Shown here: positions 14,595 through 22,248 of the stretch, one piece after another
Position numbering within the stretch: the first letter of the stretch is position 1
Layout of the letters: each line of letters starts with the position of its first letter
Source: Solirubrobacterales bacterium
GTDB lineage: Bacteria > Actinomycetota > Thermoleophilia > Solirubrobacterales > Solirubrobacteraceae
Assembly: GCA_019240115.1 (NCBI GenBank)
Contig: JAFAYV010000057.1
Location: forward strand, 1 to 35,613
Direction: 5' to 3'
Length of the DNA stretch: 35,613 nt
Notes under the pieces: generated by a model
Told to the model about the DNA's origin: nothing
Databases searched by the model: none
What the model saw: the letters and a program-made list of their open reading frames with translations, nothing else
Program-made: the position numbers and the translations under genes

Positions 14595-16580
14595 TCAGTG
14601 CGCGACCCGGCTGCGCTCGTTGACCGCCGCGAGCACCCGCTCGGCGATCCGCTCACCGGTGAATCCAACCTCGCGGTGCAGCAGATCCGGGGCGCCGTGG
14701 GTGACGTAGCGGTCCGGCAGGCCGACCCGGAGCACGCGCGAGCTCGCGGCCGCGGCGATCCCGGCGTCCGACAGCGTCTCCCACACGGCCGAGCCGAAGC
14801 CGCCGGCGAGCACGCCCTCCTCGACGGTGACGAGCAGCTCGTGCTCGGCGGCGAGCTGGGCCGCGAGGCCGGCGTCGATCGGCTTGGCGAACCGGGCGTC
14901 GGCAACGGTCGTGGAGAGCCCGTGGGCGGCGAGCAGTTCGGCCGCCTGCAGCGCCTTGCCCACCCCGGTGCCGTAGCCGAGCAGCGCGACGCGGGGCGCC
15001 TGCGAGCTCGACGAGGCCCGGGCCTCGCGGAGGATCTCGCCGGTGCCGATCTCGATCGCCTTCGGCGTCTCGGGCAGCGCCACGCCGGTGCCGTTGCCAC
15101 GCGGATAGCGCAGGGCGATCGGCCCGTCGTCGTAGCGCAGGGCGGTACGGAGCATGTGCACGAGCATCGCCTCGTCGCGCGGGGCCATGAGCACGATGTT
15201 GGGCAGCGGGCGCAGGTAGGCGATGTCGAACATGCCGTGGTGGGTCGGGCCGTCGTCGCCGACGAGGCCCGCGCGATCCATGGCGATGACGACGTTCAGG
15301 CGCTGCAGGCAGACGTCGTGGACGATCTGGTCGAACGCTCTCTGCAGGAACGTGGAATAGATCGCCGCGACGGGCTTGCAGCCCTGCAGGGCGAGCCCGG
15401 AGGCGAACAGCATCGCCTGCTGCTCGGCGATCCCGACGTCGTAGTAGCGGTCGGGCAGCTCGCGCTGAAGGATGTTCAGGCCGGTGCCCGAGTTCATCGC
15501 CGCGGTGATCCCGATGACGCGCTCGTCGCGCCGGGCCTCCGCGACGAGCGCTTCGCCGAACACCTGGGTGTAGGCCGGAGGCGCCGGCGTGCGCGAGGCC
15601 TTGCCGGTCCGCTGGGGGGCGAGCGTCGCCGGGGCGGGGGCGCCGTTGGCGATCGACTTGGGCTTGGCGGCGTGCCACTTCTCCATCCCCTCCAGGCCGC
15701 CCTCCTCGGCCGCGGCGAATCCCTTGCCCTTGACGGTGGCGCAGTGCACGACGACCGGGCGTTCGGCGGCAAGCGCCTCGCGCAGCGCCCGGCGCAGCGC
15801 CCGGACGTCGTGACCGTCGATGACCCCCATATAGGCGAAGTCGAGCTCCTCCCACCACAGGCCGGGAGCCCAGAAGGCCTTGATCGACTCCTTGAAGTGC
15901 GGTCCGTAGCGCTCGAAGGCGTGACCGATCCCGGCGGGCAGCTTGGTCAGGCCGCCCTCGACGCCCTCGCGGGCGTGCCACAGCCGCGGCGACAGGCGCA
16001 CGCGGTTGAAGTAGCGGCTCATCGCGCCGACGTTGGGGGCGATCGACATGCCGTTGTCGTTGAGCACGACGACGATCGGAGTCCCCTCGCCGCCCGCCTG
16101 CGTGACCGCCTCGAAGGCGACTCCACCGGTCATCGCCCCGTCGCCGGCGACCGCGACGACGTGCCCGTTCTCGCCGTGCCCGCGGCGCATCGCCTCCTTG
16201 ACCCCCACGGAGTAGCCGATCGCGGTCGAGGCGTGCCCAGCGCCCATGATGTCGTGCTCGGACTCGCCGATCGAGCAGAACGGCGCCAGGCCGCCGTACT
16301 GGCGGATCGTATCCAGACGGTCGCCCCGGCCGGTCAGGATCTTGTGCGGGTAGGCCTGATGGCCGACGTCCCAGAGGATCTTGTCCCGCGGGGAGTCAAG
16401 CAGCGAGTGCAGAGCCACCGCGATCTCGCAGGACCCAAGGTTGGCGCCGAAGTGGCCGCCGATCTCGCCGACGGTGTCGATGATGTGCTCGCGAACCTCC
16501 TGGGCCAGGTCCTGGAGCTGCTCGTCGGTGAGCTCGTGCAGGTCCTGGGGCTCGTGGATCTGGGAGAGAAGGTCGGTCAT
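14595..16580 (-). CDS. dxs: 1-deoxy-D-xylulose-5-phosphate synthase
   Basis: Thiamine-diphosphate enzyme that joins pyruvate and glyceraldehyde-3-phosphate, the first step of the MEP isoprenoid pathway. The 661-residue length is normal. The ThDP site shows GDGAMTGG at 146-153 and the metal ligand N174-N176 region (VLNDNGMSI). The transketolase-like catalytic Glu sits in YYDVGIAEQQAML, and the C-terminal domain contains VEEGVLAGGFG. HFGANLGSCE and DVGHQAYPHKILTGR match conserved substrate regions. The start ATG abuts the prenyl synthase stop with no gap, so the two enzymes that begin and extend isoprenoid precursors are coupled. The Ser-rich linker near residue 560 is not conserved. Confidence 0.97.
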   Translation of the reverse strand: MTDLLSQIHEPQDLHELTDEQLQDLAQEVREHIIDTVGEIGGHFGANLGSCEIAVALHSLLDSPRDKILWDVGHQAYPHKILTGRGDRLDTIRQYGGLAPFCSIGESEHDIMGAGHASTAIGYSVGVKEAMRRGHGENGHVVAVAGDGAMTGGVAFEAVTQAGGEGTPIVVVLNDNGMSIAPNVGAMSRYFNRVRLSPRLWHAREGVEGGLTKLPAGIGHAFERYGPHFKESIKAFWAPGLWWEELDFAYMGVIDGHDVRALRRALREALAAERPVVVHCATVKGKGFAAAEEGGLEGMEKWHAAKPKSIANGAPAPATLAPQRTGKASRTPAPPAYTQVFGEALVAEARRDERVIGITAAMNSGTGLNILQRELPDRYYDVGIAEQQAMLFASGLALQGCKPVAAIYSTFLQRAFDQIVHDVCLQRLNVVIAMDRAGLVGDDGPTHHGMFDIAYLRPLPNIVLMAPRDEAMLVHMLRTALRYDDGPIALRYPRGNGTGVALPETPKAIEIGTGEILREARASSSSQAPRVALLGYGTGVGKALQAAELLAAHGLSTTVADARFAKPIDAGLAAQLAAEHELLVTVEEGVLAGGFGSAVWETLSDAGIAAAASSRVLRVGLPDRYVTHGAPDLLHREVGFTGERIAERVLAAVNERSRVAH

Positions 16581-17480
16581 CTAATAGCTCCGGGTCGCGA
16601 TGAAGTCGGTGATGGCGCCCAGCTCGCCGGCGCCGGCGGGCACGGCGCGCTGTAGAGCGTCTCGGGCGCGCTGATGGGACTCGGCGGCGAGCCGGCGCGC
16701 GCCGTCGAGGCCGAACTCCGTGACGTAGGTGCGCTTGCCCAGCCGTGCGTCGGCCCCCTGCTGCTTGCCGAGCGCCTCCTGGGTGCCGGTGACGTCGAGG
16801 ATGTCGTCGACGATCTGGAACAGCACGCCCAGCTCGGCGGCGAAGGCGCGCAGCGACGCGCCATCGACGCCGGCGACCGCCGGCAGCAGCTCGAACACGC
16901 ATTCGACGCTCGCCGCGATCAGCTGGCCGGTCTTGAGCGCGTGCAGCCGCCGGAGACCGTTCGCCCCGGGCTCGGCGCCGCCGGTGACGTCGATGTACTG
17001 GCCCCCGACCATGCCTCCCACGCCCGTCGCCGTCGCCAGGCGTGCCGCCGCCGCGAGCACCCGGGCGGGCGCGCCGCTCTGGCGCGTCAACAGCAGCCGG
17101 AACGCCTCGGCGTAGAGCGCGTCGCCGGCGAGGATGGCGACGTCCTCGCCGAACGCGCGATGACACGTCAGCCGCCCGCGGCGCAGGTCGTCATCGTCCA
17201 TCGCGGGTAGGTCGTCGTGGATGAGCGAGTAGGTGTGGATGAGCTCGAGCGCCGCTGCCAGCGGCAGGATCGGCTCCGGCTCGCCCCCGAGCGCCTCGGC
17301 CGTGGCGAGCGCGAGCACGGGCCGGATCCGCTTGCCGCCGCCGAGCAGCGAATAGCGCATCGCCTCCTCGAGGCCGGCGGTCTGGAGCGCCTCGGAGAAG
17401 CGTACGGTCTGCAGGAAGGCCTCGACCTCGGAGCGCAGGCGCTCGGGATAGGCCAGCCGCACCGTCGGGACGACGCTCAA
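16581..17480 (-). CDS. ispA: Short-chain polyprenyl diphosphate synthase (FPP/GGPP type)
   Basis: Head-to-tail prenyltransferase condensing IPP with allylic diphosphates. The 299-residue protein has the first aspartate-rich motif at 89-95 (HDDLPAMDDDDLRRG), the GGGKRIRPVL diphosphate-binding loop at 47-56, and the second motif FQIVDDILDVTG. The two residues inside the first Asp motif (DDLPAMD) are the type seen in bacterial FPP synthases. The residue before the motif region is small enough that GGPP cannot be excluded, so product length is open. Its neighbours xseB upstream and dxs downstream match the Firmicute order xseB-ispA-dxs. Confidence 0.92.
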   Translation of the reverse strand: MSVVPTVRLAYPERLRSEVEAFLQTVRFSEALQTAGLEEAMRYSLLGGGKRIRPVLALATAEALGGEPEPILPLAAALELIHTYSLIHDDLPAMDDDDLRRGRLTCHRAFGEDVAILAGDALYAEAFRLLLTRQSGAPARVLAAAARLATATGVGGMVGGQYIDVTGGAEPGANGLRRLHALKTGQLIAASVECVFELLPAVAGVDGASLRAFAAELGVLFQIVDDILDVTGTQEALGKQQGADARLGKRTYVTEFGLDGARRLAAESHQRARDALQRAVPAGAGELGAITDFIATRSY

Positions 17481-17496
17481 GGGTCGTCGCTCGCCG

Positions 17497-17709
17497 CTAG
17501 GCGGCCGGCAGCGGGAGCTGTCCGGGCAGGTCGGGCAGCGGTTCGAGCGCGGCGCGGGCCCGTTGGTCGACCTGGGCTGAGGCCTCGCCGGCCAGGCGGG
17601 CGCACTCCTCGATCGCCGCCACGGTGGCGTCGGGCTCGAGCTCGCCGGCCCGCAGCGACTGGGCGATCTCGCGCAGGCGCGCGCTCAGCTCGCTGAGTGA
17701 CTCGGTCAC
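17497..17709 (-). CDS. xseB: Exodeoxyribonuclease VII small subunit
   Basis: The 70-residue helical protein starts MTESLSELSARLREIAQSLR and has the family pattern of one helix, the loop GELEPDATVAAIEECARLA, and a second helix of about 20 residues. XseB binds several copies per XseA to form the single-strand nuclease. The start is GTG at 17707-17709; a second GTG two codons upstream is also possible. TAGTCT (minus strand, 17717-17722) ends seven bases before 17709, the layout of a leaderless promoter. No xseA gene is present in the window, although the two normally sit together. Confidence 0.85.
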   Translation of the reverse strand: MTESLSELSARLREIAQSLRAGELEPDATVAAIEECARLAGEASAQVDQRARAALEPLPDLPGQLPLPAA

Positions 17710-17716
17710 GCGCACA

Positions 17717-17722
17717 AGACTA
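17717..17722 (-). promoter_or_regulatory. Candidate -10 box for the xseB-ispA-dxs run
   Basis: TAGTCT fits TANNNT and ends seven bases before the preferred GTG of xseB. No ribosome-binding sequence lies between. It is the only promoter-like site in the 58-bp gap after the RNase HI-like gene. Confidence 0.3.
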
Positions 17723-17767
17723 TCGTCCGCTGTCGACGGCTCGCTCTCGTTCGGGCGCGAAGCGGGA

Positions 17768-18208
17768 CTAGCCGGCGTCGAGGGCGGCGTTGACGAGCGC
17801 GTCCGCGCGAGCGTTCTGCTCTCGGGGCACGCTGCGGATCTCCCAGCGTGCAAACGGCGCGAGCGCCTGCATCGTCTCGGCGTGCAGGGGTTTCATCGCG
17901 GGATGCTTGACCCGATAGACGCCGGTGAGCTGCCGCGCGATGAGCTGCGAATCGTTGACCAGCCGCAGCTCGGTGGCCCCGAGCTCGGTGGCCGACTCGA
18001 TCCCCCGCAGCACCGCCCGGTACTCGGCGACGTTGTTCGTAGCCACGCCGATCCGCTCGGCGATCTCGTGCAGGACGTCGCCGTCCGCGGTGGCGACGAC
18101 GACGCCGATCGCCGCCGGGCCGGGGTTGCCGCGCGCGCCGCCGTCGACGTGGACGACGAGCGCCCGGGCCGCTCCGGGCGCCGGCCCCGCAGGCGCCGAG
18201 GCGCTCAA
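17768..18208 (-). CDS. RNase HI-like protein
   Basis: The 146-residue protein has the RNase H fold with the four acidic catalytic residues: Asp in VVHVDGGARGNPGPAAIG, Glu in NNVAEYRAVLRGIESA, Asp in LVNDSQLIARQL, and Asp in QNARADALVNAAL. The lack of a basic protrusion and the match to the N-terminal domain of Mycobacterium Rv2228c place it in the short, archaeal-like RNase HI group. It should cut RNA in RNA-DNA hybrids. The start is TTG at 18206-18208, overlapping the stop of the small upstream gene as TTGA. An RNase HII gene is also in this window, so the two activities may overlap. Confidence 0.88.
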   Translation of the reverse strand: MSASAPAGPAPGAARALVVHVDGGARGNPGPAAIGVVVATADGDVLHEIAERIGVATNNVAEYRAVLRGIESATELGATELRLVNDSQLIARQLTGVYRVKHPAMKPLHAETMQALAPFARWEIRSVPREQNARADALVNAALDAG

Positions 18209-18414
18209 TCGGTCGCGAGCTCGGGGAGCTCGCCGGGCACGCGCGGTCGCCGGCGATCGCGCACCTGGCGCATGCCGCCGCCCGCGGCGGCGGCGCGTCG
18301 CGAGGCGCGGCGGCGGTCGACGATCACCGTGACGTTGGGGTCGTCGTCGTAGTAGTCGATCAGCCGATCGAGGAGCTCGCGGGCGAGAGCTTCGGGCACT
18401 ACGCAGTAGATCAC
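18205..18414 (-). CDS. Small conserved protein with a C-terminal arginine-rich tail
   Basis: About 69 residues beginning VIYCVVPEALARELLDRLID, then YYDDDPNVTVIVDRRRASRR and a basic, low-complexity end. The beta-alpha-beta pattern with DDPNVTVIVDRR recalls small actinobacterial proteins of unknown function. The GTG at 18412-18414 is chosen because TAGCAT (minus strand, 18422-18427) ends seven bases upstream; a TTG six codons earlier (18432) is the alternative. It overlaps the RNase HI-like gene by four bases and is probably its operon partner. No motif predicts an activity; the basic tail could contact nucleic acid, which is inference. Confidence 0.6.
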   Translation of the reverse strand: MIYCVVPEALARELLDRLIDYYDDDPNVTVIVDRRRASRRAAAAGGGMRQVRDRRRPRVPGELPELATD

Positions 18415-18421
18415 CTGCGCA

Positions 18422-18427
18422 ATGCTA
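18422..18427 (-). promoter_or_regulatory. Candidate -10 box for the small protein and RNase HI-like gene
   Basis: TAGCAT fits TANNNT and ends seven bases before the GTG at 18412-18414, so transcription could start at the start codon itself. The same geometry occurs before xseB, yraN and the L,D-transpeptidase gene. Confidence 0.35.
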
Positions 18428-18485
18428 ATCAAACGAACCGCCCGGCACGACTCGAACGTCCGTCCAGCGCGGAGCGCGCGGCGCT

Positions 18486-19271
18486 CTAGACGAGCGTCAG
18501 CCGGCCGCGATCATCGGCGGAGGCGTTGATCTCGCGCTCGAGGGGGCTGAGCTCGTGCAGCTCGTAGCCCTGGCCGACGGACCGCACGCTCGGGACCTCC
18601 TCGGAGAGATCGACCTCGTAGCGGTACCAACACAGCTCCCAGCCGACGATGACGTTGATGATGCTCGCCGCCGGGTCCCAGGCATGGACCGAGACCTCGG
18701 GCACGCCGAGCGAGCGGGCGATGCCGGCCATCGTCCGGGGGTGCTCGGACTGGTTGTAGAGCTCGACCGCCGAGGAGATCCGATGCTCGAGGCTGCTCGG
18801 CACCGCGTGCACGTGGCGGGGCTCGCGGAAACCGACCCGGGGCCGCCCGGGCGCGACGCGCCGGCGGCCGTCCGCCGAGCTGGCCCGCCGCCGCGGGGCC
18901 GCGGCGCGCCCGTTCTGTCGCGGCGCATCGGGCCAGGCGGGCGCGGGTGGGCGCTCGGCCGACAGTTCGTCGGCGGCGGCGGGCGCCTCGGCGGCGGGCG
19001 CCTCGGCGGCGAGCGCCTCGTCGCGCCGGGTGCGCAGGCGGCTGAACAGCGACCGCCGCCGCTCGACCCGGGCCGAGGACTCGTCGGACTCGGGAACCGT
19101 GCCCTCGAGCACCCACCCACCGTGCAGCGCGCGGGACTTGCACAGCTCGCACACCGACCGCCGGGCGCCGCCGTTGACATAGATCTCGGCGCGCTCGCCA
19201 CGCAGGAGCGTCCGACCGCAGACGTCACAGGCCGACTGGGCGATCGAGGTGCGAATTTCCCTGGTGCTCAC
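18486..19271 (-). CDS. Zinc-ribbon protein of unknown function
   Basis: A 261-residue protein in three parts. The N-terminal zinc ribbon has C15, C18, C41 and C44 (ACDVCGRTLLRGERAEIYVN). The middle (about 70-150) is a disordered stretch rich in Ala, Pro and Arg. The C-terminal domain (about 155-261) is well ordered: ELYNQSEHPRTMAGIARSLG looks like a helix-turn-helix, followed by PEVSVHAWDPAASIINVIVG and WELCWYRYEVDLSEE. I do not know a characterised family member, though the style is typical of proteins conserved across Thermoleophilia. The GTG start lies 18 bp after the EF-G-like stop. TACGCT (minus strand, 19284-19289) could be a -10. A role in transcription or translation control is only a guess from the ribbon and helix-turn-helix. 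Confidence 0.7.
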   Translation of the reverse strand: MSTREIRTSIAQSACDVCGRTLLRGERAEIYVNGGARRSVCELCKSRALHGGWVLEGTVPESDESSARVERRRSLFSRLRTRRDEALAAEAPAAEAPAAADELSAERPPAPAWPDAPRQNGRAAAPRRRASSADGRRRVAPGRPRVGFREPRHVHAVPSSLEHRISSAVELYNQSEHPRTMAGIARSLGVPEVSVHAWDPAASIINVIVGWELCWYRYEVDLSEEVPSVRSVGQGYELHELSPLEREINASADDRGRLTLV

Positions 19272-19289
19272 GGCGAATTCGCGAGCGTA

Positions 19290-21374
19290 CTACGCCTTGA
19301 CCTCCTCGCGCTGTGCGCGTGCCTCGTCGACGACCTTGCCGGCGAGGTGGCCGGGCATCTCCTCGTAGCGCTCGAACACCATCGTGAACTCGCCCTGACC
19401 GCCGGTGATCGAGCGCAGGTCAGGCGCGTAGGAGAGCATCTCGGCCATCGGCACCTCGGCCTTGATCTCGGTCATCCCGGCGCCGACCGGCTCCATGCCC
19501 AGCGGTCGGCCGCGGCGCGAGTTCAGGTCGCCGATGACATCGCCCACCGTGTCCTCGGGCGCGTTGATCGTCACGACCATGATCGGCTCGAGCAGCACCG
19601 GGGCGGCGTCGGCGAGGGCTTGGCGCATGGCCAGCGAGCCCGCGACCTTGAACGCCATCTCCGACGAGTCGACGCTGTGATACGAGCCGTCGTAGACCCG
19701 GACGCGGACGTCCTTGACCGGATAGCCGGCGACCACCCCCTCCTCCATCGCCTCCACGACGCCCTTCTCGACCGCGGGGATGAACGCCGTCGGGATGACG
19801 CCGCCCTTGATCTCGTTGACGAACTCGAACCCGCCGCCGGCCGCAAGCGGCTCGATCGCGAGGTGGCAGTCGCCGAACTGGCCCCGACCGCCGCTCTGCT
19901 TCTTGTGTCGGCCGTGCGCCTTGGAGGAGCCGCGGATCGTCTCCTGGTAGGGGACGCGCGGCGGCCGCAGCGTGACCTCGGCGGAGAATCGGGAGCGCAG
20001 GCGCTCGACGATCACCTCGACGTGGACCTGCGAGAGCCCGGCGACGATCTGCTCGCCGGTCTGGGCGTCGCGGTGCAGGTCGATCGTCGCGTCCTCCTCC
20101 TGCAGGCGGCGCAGCGCGGTGAAGACCTTGTCCTCGTCGCCCTTGGTCTGGGGCTCGATCGCGAAGGCCATGACCGGAGCCGGAAGCTTGATGCTCGGCA
20201 TCGAGATCGGCTCGTCGCGGGCGGCGAGCCAGTCGCCGGCGCGGGTCTCCTTCAGCTTGGCCACCGCGCCGATGTCCCCGGGCCCGAACTCATCGGCGTG
20301 GCCGGTCTGCGGGCCCTCGAAGGTGACGAGCTGGCCGATCCGCTCCTTGCCGTGGGTGCGGGTGTTCAGCACCTGGGAGTCGTGGCTCATCACGCCCTGA
20401 TAGACGCGGAACAGGTTGATCCGGCCGGCGAAGGCGTCGGCCCGGGTCTTGAAGACGTAGGCGAACAGCTCCTTGTCCTCGGTCGGCTCGAGCGTCACCT
20501 CGCCGACCTCGAGCCCGCCGTGCTTGACCGGGGACGGGAGGTCCTCGACGATCGCGTCGAGCAGCCGGTTGGTCCCGAGGTTGCGCGTCGCCACACCGCA
20601 CGTGACCGGGAACAGCTGGCCGTGGTTGGTCCCCTCCTTCAGCGCGGTGACGATCTCGTCGTGGGAGATCTCCTCGCCCTCGAGGTAGCGCTCCATGAGC
20701 GCGTCGGAGGTCTCGGAGACCTCGTCCATCAGCTTCTCGCGATACTCCTGCGCCCGCTCCTGCTCGGAGGCGGGGATCGGGATCTCGCGACAGTTCTCGG
20801 GGCTGGGTGGGGTCGGATCGCCATACTCGTAGGCCTTCATGTCGACGAGGTCGATCAGGCCCGAGACCTCGTGCTCGGAGCCGATCGGGATCTCGGTTGC
20901 GACGACGTGCGCGCCGAACGCGGACTTCAGCGAGTCCAGCGTGCGGAAGAAGTCGGCGCGCTCGCGGTCGAGCATGTTGACGAACAGCAGGCGGGCGAGG
21001 TCGAGCTCGGCGGCGCGGGCCCACAGGCGGCTCGCATGGACCTCGAGCCCCATGACGGCGTTGACCACGAACACCGCGGACTCGCAGACGCGCAGCGCCC
21101 CGAGGGCATCGGCGACGAAGCTCGAGTCGCCGGGGGTGTCGAGCAGGTTGACCTTGCGGTCCTGCCACTGAAACGAGCTGAGCGCGAGCGAGATCGACAT
21201 CTGCCGAGCCTTCTCGTCGGGGTCGGAGTCCGACATCGTCGTGCCGTCGGCGACGCTGCCGAGCCGGTTGACGACGCCGGCCTGGAACAGCAGGGCCTCG
21301 TGCAAAGACGTCTTGCCGCTGCCGCGGTGGCCGACGAGGGCCACGTTGCGGATGCGGTCCGCAGCCTTGTGCAT
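19290..21374 (-). CDS. EF-G-like GTPase with degenerate nucleotide motifs (EF-G2/FusA2 type)
   Basis: At 694 residues it has the full EF-G domain order: G domain (1-280), beta barrel II (about 290-390), domain III (VMAFAIEPQTKGDEDKVFTA), domain IV (QSGGRGQFGDCHLAIEP) and domain V ending LRSITGGQGEFTMVFERYEE. The GTPase motifs are unusual: the P-loop is GHRGSGKTS (15-23), switch II is DTPGD (79-83) where translational GTPases have DTPGH, and NKMD is replaced by NMLD (133-136). The catalytic histidine is thus an aspartate. Mycobacterial FusA2 is a comparable paralogue; such proteins do not replace the main EF-G. A strong AGGAG ribosome site precedes the ATG, unlike most genes here. Role in ribosome rescue, stress or antibiotic protection is open. 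Confidence 0.88.
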   Translation of the reverse strand: MHKAADRIRNVALVGHRGSGKTSLHEALLFQAGVVNRLGSVADGTTMSDSDPDEKARQMSISLALSSFQWQDRKVNLLDTPGDSSFVADALGALRVCESAVFVVNAVMGLEVHASRLWARAAELDLARLLFVNMLDRERADFFRTLDSLKSAFGAHVVATEIPIGSEHEVSGLIDLVDMKAYEYGDPTPPSPENCREIPIPASEQERAQEYREKLMDEVSETSDALMERYLEGEEISHDEIVTALKEGTNHGQLFPVTCGVATRNLGTNRLLDAIVEDLPSPVKHGGLEVGEVTLEPTEDKELFAYVFKTRADAFAGRINLFRVYQGVMSHDSQVLNTRTHGKERIGQLVTFEGPQTGHADEFGPGDIGAVAKLKETRAGDWLAARDEPISMPSIKLPAPVMAFAIEPQTKGDEDKVFTALRRLQEEDATIDLHRDAQTGEQIVAGLSQVHVEVIVERLRSRFSAEVTLRPPRVPYQETIRGSSKAHGRHKKQSGGRGQFGDCHLAIEPLAAGGGFEFVNEIKGGVIPTAFIPAVEKGVVEAMEEGVVAGYPVKDVRVRVYDGSYHSVDSSEMAFKVAGSLAMRQALADAAPVLLEPIMVVTINAPEDTVGDVIGDLNSRRGRPLGMEPVGAGMTEIKAEVPMAEMLSYAPDLRSITGGQGEFTMVFERYEEMPGHLAGKVVDEARAQREEVKA

Positions 21375-21404
21375 GGCAGATCTCCTCTCACTGGAAAAGA
21401 GGTG

Positions 21405-21410
21405 ACCTTA
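21405..21410 (-). promoter_or_regulatory. Promoter -10 and leader of the EF-G-like gene
   Basis: TAAGGT (TANNNT) on the minus strand lies 30 bases before the ATG, followed by a leader with a good AGGAG ribosome site (21382-21386) eight bases before the start. CCTCT in the leader can pair with AGAGG of the ribosome site (21398-21402 with 21384-21388, nine-base loop), so initiation may be tuned by a small hairpin. Confidence 0.4.
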
Positions 21411-21449
21411 CACCCGGCATCACGGCCGGTCCAGAGCCCGCGCGGGGGG

Positions 21450-22229
21450 CTAGTCGAGCTCTTCGGAGAGCTTGGAACGCAGCCGCAGCACCGCCTTGGT
21501 GTGCAGCTGCGAGACGCGCGACTCGGTCACCCCGAGGACCTCGCCGATCTCGCGCAGGGTCAGGTTCTCGTAGTAGTAGAGGGCGACGACGAGCTTCTCG
21601 CGCTCGGGCAGCGCGGCGATCGCGTCGGCGATTCGGTCGCGCAGCTCGGACTCGTCGACGAGCATCTGCGGGTCGGGCGCGCCGCGGTCGGGCAGGGTGT
21701 CGAGCAGCGAGACCGAGTCGCCGCTGGAGTCCGAGACGTTCCACAGCTCGTCGAGCGCGACGATCGTGGAGTTGGAGATCTGCAGCAGCGCCTCCTGGAA
21801 CTCCTCGACCGAGAGCTCCAGCTCGGTGGCCATCTCCTCGTCGGAGGGGGCTCGCTGCAGCCGCGCCTCGAGCTTGGAGTTGACCCGCTCGAACTCGCGC
21901 GCCCGCGCCCGCACCGAGCGCGGGACCCAGTCGAGCGTGCGCAGCTCGTCGATCACGGCGCCCCGGATCCGGGTGATCGCGTAGGTCTCGAACTTGATGT
22001 CCCGACTGAGGTCGAAGCGCTCGATCGCCGAGATGAGGCCGCCGAGGCCGTAGGAGATGAGATCGGACTCCTCGACGTGCGCGGGCAGCCCCGAGCTCAT
22101 GCGGCCGGCGACGTACTTGACCAGCGGCGAATAGGCGACGACCAAGCGCTCCCGGGCTCGTTGGTCCCCGGAGGACTTGTACTTGCGCCACAGGTCCTGC
22201 AGCTCGATCGCCTTGACGTTCGTTTCCAC
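21450..22229 (-). CDS. whiG: FliA/WhiG-type alternative sigma factor
   Basis: A 259-residue sigma-70 protein with region 2 (VVAYSPLVKYVAGRMSSGLP to IKFETYAITRIRGAVIDELR), region 3 (VPRSVRARAREFERV) and region 4 (LTLREIGEVLGVTESRVSQL). The linker regions and the RGAVIDELRTLDWVPRSVR signature are those of the flagellar/sporulation group (FliA, WhiG). In Streptomyces, whiG lies downstream of the rplS-lepB-rnhB-comM-dprA block, and here the gene follows the same block after xerC, so WhiG orthology is supported by position. The start is GTG at 22227-22229, 19 bp after xerC, suggesting co-transcription. No anti-sigma gene is adjacent. Whether it serves motility or another programme cannot be told from the window. 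Confidence 0.88.
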   Translation of the reverse strand: METNVKAIELQDLWRKYKSSGDQRARERLVVAYSPLVKYVAGRMSSGLPAHVEESDLISYGLGGLISAIERFDLSRDIKFETYAITRIRGAVIDELRTLDWVPRSVRARAREFERVNSKLEARLQRAPSDEEMATELELSVEEFQEALLQISNSTIVALDELWNVSDSSGDSVSLLDTLPDRGAPDPQMLVDESELRDRIADAIAALPEREKLVVALYYYENLTLREIGEVLGVTESRVSQLHTKAVLRLRSKLSEELD

Positions 22230-22248
22230 CCGCTACCCCAGTTCGGTC

